Assembly: GCA_016763595.1 (NCBI GenBank)
Contig: JAESTN010000254.1
Span: forward strand, 1 to 6,009
DNA length: 6,009 bases
Origin: Flavobacteriaceae bacterium
GTDB lineage: Bacteria > Bacteroidota > Bacteroidia > Flavobacteriales > Flavobacteriaceae
Direction: 5' to 3'
Made by a program: the position numbers and the translations under genes. Under the pieces are notes generated by a model. That model saw nothing but the letters and a program-made list of their open reading frames with translations. It made no database searches and was not told the DNA's origin. This document shows positions 1-6,009 of this stretch, in pieces. Every line of letters begins with the position of its first letter. Within the stretch, counting starts at the first letter, position 1.

Positions 1-1
1 C

Positions 2-3000
2 TTTCAGCTGAGTGAAAGTGTTACAGATATCAAAACTTTTAAATGGTTGATAAATGAAAACTCACTGCGTTATATAGATAACCGAAGTGAGCATGAACTT
101 AAGTTTCCGATACAGCATGATTTTAGCTGGATTGAAGTTTCCCGCGAGATGCATCGCTACGGGAAACATTCGCATATTTCAATTTTAGATAAAATTTTTG
201 TCGAAACCATTGGTGGTGATTTAACGATCAAGATTGAAAATAATACCGAAGATGGGAAAGGAGTTTATGACGAACCAGTAGTACATTCAGATCAAACATT
301 GGATGATGGACAATATCGGTATGCCGATTTAGGAAACCTGATTGTATTAGAAATAAAACCTTTTCAAGAAGATGCGCGTTATTTTGTGTACAATCACAAA
401 CTTCGAGAAGTAAAAAAGATAGATAGCATTAAAGATGCAGCAATACTACTTCCCGACGATCAAGGTATTTTATATCACAACGGATTTTATTTGCAGTCTG
501 GAGAAAATAAATTGTTTGATAATGACATTCGAAATATAAAATTTCTCAAAAAAATAGCCTCTCCTAATGGGGAAGATTATTTTTATGTGTTTTACCAAAG
601 TGAAAAAGGATTGTATATTTTAATGACCTACAATGTTATTGATCAGGAAGTGAAAACACCGATTATTTGTAATGGATATACCATCTTAAAAAATGGAGAA
701 TTATGTTATTTCAAAACAGAAGATGAGCAAACAAAACATCATGTAATTCAAATATGGCAAACTCCTTTTATCACAGGCGAATTGCCTCCTTCTGAACATT
801 CAGAAACGCTGATTTATAAGATTGGAAACAAGGATATTGTAAAAGCAATGGCTGAGTGTCATATGCTGATTAATTTATTGAATAAAAAAGATAATTATAG
901 TGGATTGTATGATGATTTAGTAAAGCAATCTACTGATGTTTTAGATAGTTATTATTGGATTCGAGAACCAGAAACCAAAGAATTAAATATTCCGCTTACA
1001 GAAATTAATAAAACAGCTAACGCGGCAATTGACGAATTTGAAAAAGTAGTTCAACTGCGTAAAAATGCTAAAACAGCAACTGAAGAAACAGGTGAAATAG
1101 CCAACATATTATTCAATAAGATAAAAAGTAGTTCTTTTAAATCTATTGAAGAGTTTGTAATGGTCTTGGCAAAATTAAGAAGTTTGCGAGGAGAAGTCAT
1201 TGGTTTGAATGACATTCGTTATGTAGATAAAACATTCATTGAGAAGTTAGAAGCTGAAATCGCTGAATACACAGAGAAAATTTCGCATCGTTGTGTTACA
1301 TTTTTATTAGACGACAAAGCCTTATTGCCATATCATGCAAGAGTTGCACAAAAAGAAGAAGCGTTAACCAAAATTAAAAAGGTAATTAATGCTAAAAAAC
1401 TAGCAAAAGAAGTCAATCAGATTGCACAAGATTTAGAAATGTTGATTGATATTGTTTCGAATCTTCAGATTGAAGATACTTCCCATTCTACCAAAATAAT
1501 TGATACTATTTCCTTGATTTTTTCAACGATAAATCAGTTGAAATCTGCAATAAAAAAGAAGAGTATTTTACTGGGAAGTACAGAGGCAACTGCTGAATTT
1601 GCTTCGCAACTAAAATTGGTAGATCAAAGTATTATCAATTATTTAGACATCGCACATACTCCTGAAAAAGTAGATGAACTGCTAAATAAAATCTCTTTAC
1701 AATTAGAAACTTTAGAAGGAAGATTCTCTGATTTTGAAGAATTTATTTTAGGTATTTCTGACAAAAGAGAAGAAGTTTACAATGCTTTTGATGCTCGTAA
1801 AAACAGTTTGATTGATGCACGAAATAAAAAAGCAATCGCGCTTGAAAAATCCGCAAATAGAATATTAAAAGGGGTCAATAAAAAAGCGTTAAGTTTTAAT
1901 ACTTTGGCTGATATCAATGGATATTTTGCTTCGGATTTGATGATTTTAAAAATCAAAGACATCGTTGAGCAATTGACTAAAATGGAAGATATTAGTAAGG
2001 CCGAAATGATTGAAACCTTACTAAAAACATCTAAAGAAGATGCCACTAGAAGTCTAAAAGACAAAAGGGAACTATATGAAGATGGCGAAAATATCATCAA
2101 ACTAGGAAAACATAAATTTAGGGTCAACAAGCAAGTATTAGATTTGTCAATTGTATATCGTGATGGTGTTTTACAATATCACCTGTCTGGAACCGATTTT
2201 TATGGGAAAATAGACAATCCAATTTTAGAACAATCAAAAAAATATTGGGATCAAGAGTTTGTTTCTGAAAATAAAGAGATCTATCGTTCGGCATATTTAG
2301 CTTATAAAATATTCAAAAACAATAATTCAACAGAGTTGTCCAAGTTTTTAAATACAGAATTACTAGAGAAAGTAAAAGAAGAAAGTAGTAAAAACTATAC
2401 AGAAGGATATATAAAAGGGGTACATGATGAAGATGCTACGGCAATTTTAAAAATGTTACTTACTAAAAATAATGAATTAGGATTGTTAAAATACACCCCA
2501 CAAACACGTGCTTTTGCACAGTATTTTTGGAATACAATTTCTAAAGAAAACAAAGCCTATTGGAGTCATCAGTTGAATGCTGCTGGTGAAGTTTTAGCCA
2601 TTTTTCCAGAAAGTGAGTCCTATGTTCAGATGTTGGAACAATTGGACGTGGAGATTAATACTGTCTTCGAAAAGGACTTAATAACGGTTCAAGACTATTC
2701 AACAGATTATAGTACTAAAATAGCTGCTTATTTGTTTTCAGAACTACAATCTGATACTTCTTTTTGCATTAGTTTATCGGCAAATGAACTTTTTGAAAAT
2801 ATGGTGTCAACTTTAAACAGCGCGTCGGTTTTGGCAAAAATAAAGAACCGGTTAGCGAGTCTCGATTCTATTTCTGAAAAAATAAATTTAAGCAAACAAT
2901 GGGTTTCGTCTTTTGTTCAGGTTACGAAGCCAGAATTGGGTGATTACACACATGAAATGGTTTGTCTATTACTCTTTAACAACAATAAAAATAATGTGAT

Positions 3001-4429
3001 TTCTGTATATCCAAATGAAATAATCAAAGGATTAAAAGGAAGTCACTCATCGATTACTAATGATGAGTTTGTATTTAATTATCATGAATTTACGGATGTT
3101 TTAGAAAAATTTTCTACAGAAGAAGTACCTGCTTTTGAAACCTATAGAAAAGTAAAACACGATGTAATTAATGAATTAAAGCAACAAGTAAGGTTGCACG
3201 AGTTTGAACCGAATGTATTGTCATCATTTGTTAGAAATAAGTTGATAAACGAAGTTTATTTGCCTCTATTTGGAGATAATTTAGCGAAACAATTAGGGAC
3301 TGTAGGAGATGAAAAGCGTACCGATAGAATGGGAATGTTGCTGTTAGTTTCGCCTCCTGGATATGGTAAAACTACTTTGATGGAATATATGGCAAATCGT
3401 TTAGGCTTGGTATTCATGAAAATTAATGGTCCTGCAATTGGTCATGAAGTTACTTCGGTAGACCCAATGGCTGCAACAAATGCAACAGCAAAAGCAGAGC
3501 TTGAAAAACTGAATTTGGCTTTTGAAATGGGAAATAACGTAATGTTGTACCTGGATGATATTCAGCACTGTAATCCTGAGTTTTTGCAAAAATTTATTTC
3601 ACTTGCTGATGGTACTCGGAAAATAGAAGGTGTCTTTAAAGGAGAGCCTAAAACTTATGATTTACGTGCTAAGAAATTCTGTGTGATTATGGCAGGAAAT
3701 CCATATACAGAAAGTGGAGACCGTTTTCAAATCCCTGATATGCTTGCGAACAGAGCCGATATTTACAATTTAGGAGATATTATTGGAGATACTGCCGATT
3801 TATTTAAATTGAGTTTGATTGAAAATTCACTGACATCTAATCCAATTTTACATCAATTGAGCAGTCGTTATTTTGATGATATTTATGGGTTGATCTCCAT
3901 GATTGAAAATGGTTCACCAGAAGGAATTAAATTAGAAGGAAATCACACAAAACAAGAAATTCAAGATTATCTGTCTATACTTTCAAAAGTAGTAACGGTT
4001 CGTGATCGTGTTATGAGTGTAAATAAAAACTATATAAAATCTGCCGCAATGGAAGATTCAGATAGAACAGAGCCTTCTTTTAAACTGCAAGGGTCTTACA
4101 GAGATATGAATAAATTGGTAGCGAAAGTAGTACCGATTATGAATGAGAAGGAATTAGAAACGTTGTTGCTTTCTCACTATGTAAACGAATCACAAACATT
4201 AACAAATGCTGCAGAGGCAAACTTGTTGAAATATAAAGAATTAGCAGAAAAAATAACCCCTAAAGAAAAAGAACGTTGGGAAACTATCAAAACAACATTT
4301 GTGAAAAACAACAAATTAAAAGGGTTTGGAAACAAAAATGATATGGGGCAAGTTCTTTCTCAAATGATGAGTTTTAATGATAGTTTGGAAGGAATTCAAG
4401 AGGTATTGAAGGAAGGACTTTCAGAATAA
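2..4429 (+). CDS. Giant AAA+ ATPase, DUF3686 / 'DNA repair ATPase' family, 5'-partial
   Basis: The window shows 1475 codons ending at TAA 4427-4429. The frame is open back to base 2, so the N-terminus lies to the left. The TTG at 47 (residue 1 in the numbering here) is not a credible start: in-frame codons before it read FQLSESVTDIKTFKW, directly joined to the conserved-looking block RYIDNRSEHE...QHDFSW. Regions in order: a conserved block and beta-rich, possibly propeller-like segment (about 5-245); a long Glu/Lys/Leu-rich helical coiled-coil region (about 320-700); a mixed region (700-1050); and an AAA+ module (about 1060-1300) followed by a helical tail. Nucleotide-site motifs are intact: Walker A PPGYGKTT (1103-1110, K1108), Walker B LYLDD (D1170, D1171), sensor-1 Asn1218 in MAGNPYTESGDRF, candidate arginine finger R1236 in MLANRAD, and candidate sensor-2 R1352 in GSYRDMN. 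No signal peptide or membrane segment is visible, so it is probably cytosolic. Family assignment is by recognition of these blocks. A role in DNA repair is only a database label; the substrate is unknown. Confidence 0.9.
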   Translation, partial: FQLSESVTDIKTFKWLINENSLRYIDNRSEHELKFPIQHDFSWIEVSREMHRYGKHSHISILDKIFVETIGGDLTIKIENNTEDGKGVYDEPVVHSDQTLDDGQYRYADLGNLIVLEIKPFQEDARYFVYNHKLREVKKIDSIKDAAILLPDDQGILYHNGFYLQSGENKLFDNDIRNIKFLKKIASPNGEDYFYVFYQSEKGLYILMTYNVIDQEVKTPIICNGYTILKNGELCYFKTEDEQTKHHVIQIWQTPFITGELPPSEHSETLIYKIGNKDIVKAMAECHMLINLLNKKDNYSGLYDDLVKQSTDVLDSYYWIREPETKELNIPLTEINKTANAAIDEFEKVVQLRKNAKTATEETGEIANILFNKIKSSSFKSIEEFVMVLAKLRSLRGEVIGLNDIRYVDKTFIEKLEAEIAEYTEKISHRCVTFLLDDKALLPYHARVAQKEEALTKIKKVINAKKLAKEVNQIAQDLEMLIDIVSNLQIEDTSHSTKIIDTISLIFSTINQLKSAIKKKSILLGSTEATAEFASQLKLVDQSIINYLDIAHTPEKVDELLNKISLQLETLEGRFSDFEEFILGISDKREEVYNAFDARKNSLIDARNKKAIALEKSANRILKGVNKKALSFNTLADINGYFASDLMILKIKDIVEQLTKMEDISKAEMIETLLKTSKEDATRSLKDKRELYEDGENIIKLGKHKFRVNKQVLDLSIVYRDGVLQYHLSGTDFYGKIDNPILEQSKKYWDQEFVSENKEIYRSAYLAYKIFKNNNSTELSKFLNTELLEKVKEESSKNYTEGYIKGVHDEDATAILKMLLTKNNELGLLKYTPQTRAFAQYFWNTISKENKAYWSHQLNAAGEVLAIFPESESYVQMLEQLDVEINTVFEKDLITVQDYSTDYSTKIAAYLFSELQSDTSFCISLSANELFENMVSTLNSASVLAKIKNRLASLDSISEKINLSKQWVSSFVQVTKPELGDYTHEMVCLLLFNNNKNNVISVYPNEIIKGLKGSHSSITNDEFVFNYHEFTDVLEKFSTEEVPAFETYRKVKHDVINELKQQVRLHEFEPNVLSSFVRNKLINEVYLPLFGDNLAKQLGTVGDEKRTDRMGMLLLVSPPGYGKTTLMEYMANRLGLVFMKINGPAIGHEVTSVDPMAATNATAKAELEKLNLAFEMGNNVMLYLDDIQHCNPEFLQKFISLADGTRKIEGVFKGEPKTYDLRAKKFCVIMAGNPYTESGDRFQIPDMLANRADIYNLGDIIGDTADLFKLSLIENSLTSNPILHQLSSRYFDDIYGLISMIENGSPEGIKLEGNHTKQEIQDYLSILSKVVTVRDRVMSVNKNYIKSAAMEDSDRTEPSFKLQGSYRDMNKLVAKVVPIMNEKELETLLLSHYVNESQTLTNAAEANLLKYKELAEKITPKEKERWETIKTTFVKNNKLKGFGNKNDMGQVLSQMMSFNDSLEGIQEVLKEGLSE

Positions 4430-4508
4430 AGAAGAAAGGGTGATTTAGAAAAATATCGAAGTACATTTTTAGTAGTATATAAGTATAAAGATATTTCAAA
4501 TTAAAGGG

Positions 4509-4577
4509 ATGATGCCACAAAAACGAATTCCACAAAGCAAATCACAACCAATACCTAAGCCTATAAAAAGTAATTAA
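4509..4577 (+). CDS. Possible 22-residue Pro/Lys-rich small protein or leader peptide
   Basis: A short ORF begins with tandem ATG ATG (4509 and 4512) and reads MMPQKRIPQSK..., ending ...IPKPIKSN before TAA. It is rich in Pro, Lys and Gln with no acidic residue, so it would be a small basic, probably unstructured peptide. AAAGGG lies directly before the first ATG (4503-4508), which is too close for a normal ribosome site for that ATG and only marginal for the second. The stop codon falls exactly at the first bases of the 4576-4610 terminator stem, as expected of the last ORF of a transcript. I recognise no family. It could be a chance ORF in the 3' untranslated region of the ATPase transcript. 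Confidence 0.25.
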   Translation: MMPQKRIPQSKSQPIPKPIKSN

Positions 4578-4610
4578 ATCCTTTTGAAACAAAAAGGATT
4601 TACTATTTTT
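4576..4610 (+). terminator. Intrinsic terminator after the ATPase transcript
   Basis: A perfect 10-bp stem, AAATCCTTTT (4576-4585) with AAAAGGATTT (4592-4601), closes a 6-base loop (GAAACA) and is followed by ACTA and five T (4606-4610). The stem has only two G/C pairs and the T tract is short and offset, so efficiency may be moderate. On the other strand, the A-run AAAAAG at 4565-4570 would give a short U tract, so weak reverse termination is possible. It separates the ATPase transcript from bioB. Confidence 0.7.
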
Positions 4611-4611
4611 G
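4583..4611 (+). promoter_or_regulatory. Bacteroidota-type promoter for bioB (TTTG-N17-TATTTTTG)
   Basis: TTTG at 4583-4586 serves as a -33 element. It is followed by exactly 17 bases and TATTTTTG at 4604-4611, a full match to the known Bacteroidota -7 consensus TAnnTTTG. Transcription would be expected to start a few bases after 4611, leaving a leader of only about 10-15 bases before the bioB ATG at 4631. The -33 element sits in the terminator hairpin and the -7 element contains its T tract, so the two signals share the same DNA. A second TAnnTTTG match, TAAATTTG at 4618-4625, lacks a properly spaced TTTG and would give a nearly leaderless transcript. Confidence 0.6.
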
Positions 4612-4628
4612 ACCCATTAAATTTGACC
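4608..4628. repeat. Direct repeat TTTGACC x2 just before bioB
   Basis: TTTGACC occurs at 4608-4614 and again at 4622-4628, 14 bases apart start to start, with the second copy ending two bases before the bioB ATG. Each copy contains the TTTG of one of the two TAnnTTTG matches. It could be a duplicated -7 region, a regulator half-site pair, or chance in AT-rich DNA. Confidence 0.4.
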
Positions 4629-4630
4629 TT

Positions 4631-5728
4631 ATGAGCGAAGTAAGACACAACTGGACCAAAGAAGAAATTCTAGAAATATATAATAGACCGATGATGGAAT
4701 TGCTGTATGATGCAGCAACAATCCACAGAAAACAACACGATCCTAATGTTGTTCAGGTTTCTACATTGTTATCTATCAAAACTGGTGGATGTTCTGAAGA
4801 TTGTGGCTATTGCCCACAAGCAGCACGGTATCACACGGGTGTAGAGGGAAATGACTTGATGAGTGTAAATCAAGTAAAAGCGCAAGCTTTAAGAGCAAAA
4901 GCAAGCGGAAGCTCTAGAGTTTGTATGGGAGCTGCTTGGCGTAACGTAAAAGACGGGCCAGAGTTTGATCAGGTATTAGAAATGGTACGTGGTATAAACA
5001 AACTAGATATGGAGGTTTGTTGTACCCTTGGAATGATTACAGAAAACCAAGCACAACGATTAGCAGAAGCTGGACTGTATGCGTATAATCATAATTTAGA
5101 TTCGTCTGAAGAGTATTATAAAAAAGTAATTTCTACAAGAGGGTATCAAGACCGTTTAGATACGATTGGTAATGTTCGTAAAACAAATGTAACTGTTTGT
5201 TCTGGTGGAATTATTGGTATGGGAGAAAATATTGAGGATAGAGCAGGAATGTTAGTGGCTTTATCAACCTTAGACCCACAACCAGAATCTACACCCATTA
5301 ATGCATTGGTTGCGGTTGAAGGAACTCCTTTAGAAGATGAAAAACCAGTAGAAATTTGGGACATGATTCGTATGGTTGCAACCACAAGAATTGTATTGCC
5401 AGAAACGCAAGTACGTTTATCTGCTGGGAGAACTCAAATGAGTAGAGAAGGACAAGCAATGTGTTTCTTTGCAGGAGCAAATTCTATTTTTGCTGGAGAT
5501 AAGTTACTAACAACACCAAATCCTGATGTAAATGAAGACATGAAGATGTTTGAACAGTTAGGAATGAAATCTCAAAAACCATTTACAAAAAAAGTACAGC
5601 CTCAAACTGTAGAAGCTTCGAGTTCACAGTTTGAATCTTTAGGAGAAAAACCTAAATGGACTCGTCCAGGACATTCAATTGAACGTAACGAATTGGCGAA
5701 AGAAAAATCAAAAGAGTTCAAAGCATAA
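4631..5728 (+). CDS. bioB: Biotin synthase BioB (radical SAM)
   Basis: BioB inserts sulfur into dethiobiotin to give biotin, the last step of biotin synthesis. It is a cytosolic radical SAM TIM-barrel enzyme with a [4Fe-4S] and a [2Fe-2S] cluster. The radical SAM motif CSEDCGYC gives C54, C58 and C61 ([4Fe-4S] ligands). The [2Fe-2S] ligands are all present: C98 in SSRVCMGAAWR, C130 in MEVCCTLG, C190 in TVCSGGIIGMGE and R262 in VRLSAGR. Each is offset by +1 or +2 from the E. coli residues 53/57/60, 97, 128, 188 and 260. Substrate-site residues N153, N155 and D157 in YNHNLDSS and N224 are also kept. At 365 residues it is slightly longer than the 346-residue E. coli enzyme, mainly through a polar C-terminal tail (from about 315) ending in PKWTRPGHSIERNE and a Lys/Glu-rich end. 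The start at 4631 is forced by an in-frame TGA at 4610-4612. No Shine-Dalgarno is visible. No other biotin gene is present in the window. Confidence 0.98.
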   Translation: MSEVRHNWTKEEILEIYNRPMMELLYDAATIHRKQHDPNVVQVSTLLSIKTGGCSEDCGYCPQAARYHTGVEGNDLMSVNQVKAQALRAKASGSSRVCMGAAWRNVKDGPEFDQVLEMVRGINKLDMEVCCTLGMITENQAQRLAEAGLYAYNHNLDSSEEYYKKVISTRGYQDRLDTIGNVRKTNVTVCSGGIIGMGENIEDRAGMLVALSTLDPQPESTPINALVAVEGTPLEDEKPVEIWDMIRMVATTRIVLPETQVRLSAGRTQMSREGQAMCFFAGANSIFAGDKLLTTPNPDVNEDMKMFEQLGMKSQKPFTKKVQPQTVEASSSQFESLGEKPKWTRPGHSIERNELAKEKSKEFKA

Positions 5729-5770
5729 GTTGATTGCTTGAACTTCTTCAAGTTAATTATTTGTAACTTG
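5716..5770 (+). promoter_or_regulatory. Chain of mutually exclusive hairpins between bioB and the zinc-ribbon gene
   Basis: Four short arms overlap in sequence. Arm 1, GTTCAAAGC (5716-5724, in the last bioB codons), pairs with arm 2, GCTTGAAC (5736-5743), with one bulged A. Arm 2 (CTTGAA, 5737-5742) also pairs with arm 3 (TTCAAG, 5747-5752) around a CTTC loop. Arm 3 extended (CAAGTTA, 5749-5755) pairs perfectly with arm 4 (TAACTTG, 5764-5770) around an 8-base loop. The 1:2, 2:3 and 3:4 pairings exclude one another. No T tract follows, so this is not a convincing terminator. It may simply be repeated short words in AT-rich DNA. Confidence 0.3.
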
Positions 5771-5793
5771 CACATGATTAAATTGGTAAACGA

Positions 5794-5955
5794 ATGAAGG
5801 TTTGTCCTAGTTGCAATTCTAGATCAAGGGAACGTATTAAAAGAAATCACTTTTTAAAACTCTTTAACGGAGTCCGAACGTATAAGTGCAGAAAATGTAA
5901 TGTTCGATATGCTTGGGTTTCTTATATCAATCATTCTTTTAAAATTGGATCATAA
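5794..5955 (+). CDS. 53-residue zinc-ribbon protein, function unknown
   Basis: This small ORF encodes a basic protein with two CxxC knuckles: CPSC (C4-C7) and CRKC (C32-C35), about 24 residues apart. This is the layout of a single treble-clef/zinc-ribbon domain binding one zinc by four cysteines. Between them lies a strongly basic stretch (SRSRERIKRNHFLKLFNG), and the second knuckle sits in a YKCRKCNVRYAWV strand pair. The start is the only ATG in frame after a TAA at 5779-5781. It follows bioB by 65 bases on the same strand with no good promoter or terminator between, and its stop codon overlaps the 5954-5988 terminator, which supports a real transcribed gene. The basic surface suggests nucleic-acid or ribosome contact, but this is inference. 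I do not recognise a named family. A remnant of a larger zinc-ribbon protein, such as a transposase N-terminus, is possible but nothing else of one is present. Confidence 0.7.
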   Translation: MKVCPSCNSRSRERIKRNHFLKLFNGVRTYKCRKCNVRYAWVSYINHSFKIGS

Positions 5956-5988
5956 AAAAAGCTTCTCCATATGGAGAAGCTTTTTTTT
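5954..5988. terminator. Strong bidirectional intrinsic terminator
   Basis: GCTTCTCC (5961-5968) and GGAGAAGC (5973-5980) form a perfect 8-bp stem around ATAT. It is flanked by seven A (5954-5960) and eight T (5981-5988), giving up to 15 bp in all. The symmetry means it can stop transcription in both directions: it ends the bioB/zinc-ribbon transcript and would equally suit a convergent gene entering from beyond 6009. The zinc-ribbon stop codon TAA (5953-5955) runs into the left A tract. Confidence 0.94.
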
Positions 5989-6009
5989 ATAGGTTGGTTT
6001 CTTTATTTA

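Noticed and set aside
43..57. ATG at 43-45 and ATG at 54-56 near the left edge
   Set aside because: Both are out of the ATPase frame: the first meets TGA at once (ATG GTT GAT AAA TGA) and the second opens no supported product.
1777..2130. 117-codon minus-strand ORF
   Set aside because: It is antisense to the coiled-coil region of the ATPase; its Leu/Ser/Phe-rich sequence is the expected complement of Lys/Glu-rich AT-rich codons, with no recognisable domain.
3401..3589. 62-codon minus-strand ORF with a cysteine cluster
   Set aside because: It lies opposite the most conserved part of the AAA+ module; the Cys run comes from reading GCA/ACA codons of an Ala/Thr-rich stretch in reverse.
4430..4630. 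Riboswitch or biotin operator before bioB
   Set aside because: No long palindrome typical of a biotin repressor operator is present, and the predicted bioB leader is far too short for a riboswitch.
5146..5480. Two overlapping minus-strand ORFs (5146-5385 and 5298-5480)
   Set aside because: Both are antisense to bioB, overlap each other in different frames and show no family features.
5737..5752. CTTGAA-CTTC-TTCAAG hairpin as a bioB terminator
   Set aside because: The stem is only 6 bp and is followed by AATTATTTG with no T tract, so it lacks the features of an intrinsic terminator.
5774..5797. 7-codon ORF (MIKLVNE) whose TGA overlaps the zinc-ribbon ATG as ATGA
   Set aside because: An ATGA overlap can signal translational coupling, but an ORF this short with no ribosome site cannot be told from chance.

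Overview
This AT-rich window most likely comes from a member of the Bacteroidota, probably the Flavobacteriaceae. Three things point there. The biotin synthase carries a C-terminal tail of the type I recall from flavobacterial BioB (inference from memory). No gene start has a convincing Shine-Dalgarno sequence. The bioB upstream region holds a promoter matching the Bacteroidota consensus TTTG / TAnnTTTG. All supported genes are on the + strand.

Layout. (1) 2-4429 is one very long open frame that enters through the left edge. It encodes most of a giant AAA+ ATPase of the DUF3686 family, usually annotated 'DNA repair ATPase': a beta-rich N-terminal region, a long coiled-coil middle, and a C-terminal AAA+ module with intact nucleotide-binding motifs. 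Its true start lies outside the window. (2) 4430-4630 is a 201-base intergenic region with a possible 22-residue Pro/Lys-rich ORF (4509-4577), a hairpin terminator (4576-4610), a promoter embedded in that terminator (4583-4611) and a 7-base direct repeat. (3) 4631-5728 is bioB, with all Fe-S ligands present. (4) 5729-5793 is a short spacer with a chain of overlapping inverted repeats but no clear terminator. (5) 5794-5955 is a 53-residue zinc-ribbon protein. (6) 5954-5988 is a very strong, nearly symmetric terminator that can act in both directions. I see nothing further in 5989-6009.

How it fits together. The ATPase is probably the last large gene of a transcription unit that begins to the left and ends at the 4576-4610 terminator. 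BioB starts a new unit from its own promoter. Because no good terminator follows bioB, the zinc-ribbon gene may be co-transcribed with it as far as the 5954-5988 terminator. There is no other biotin gene here, no mobile element, no CRISPR array and no RNA gene that I can support. The least understood items are the giant ATPase, whose 'DNA repair' label is not supported by anything visible here, and the unannotated small ORFs.
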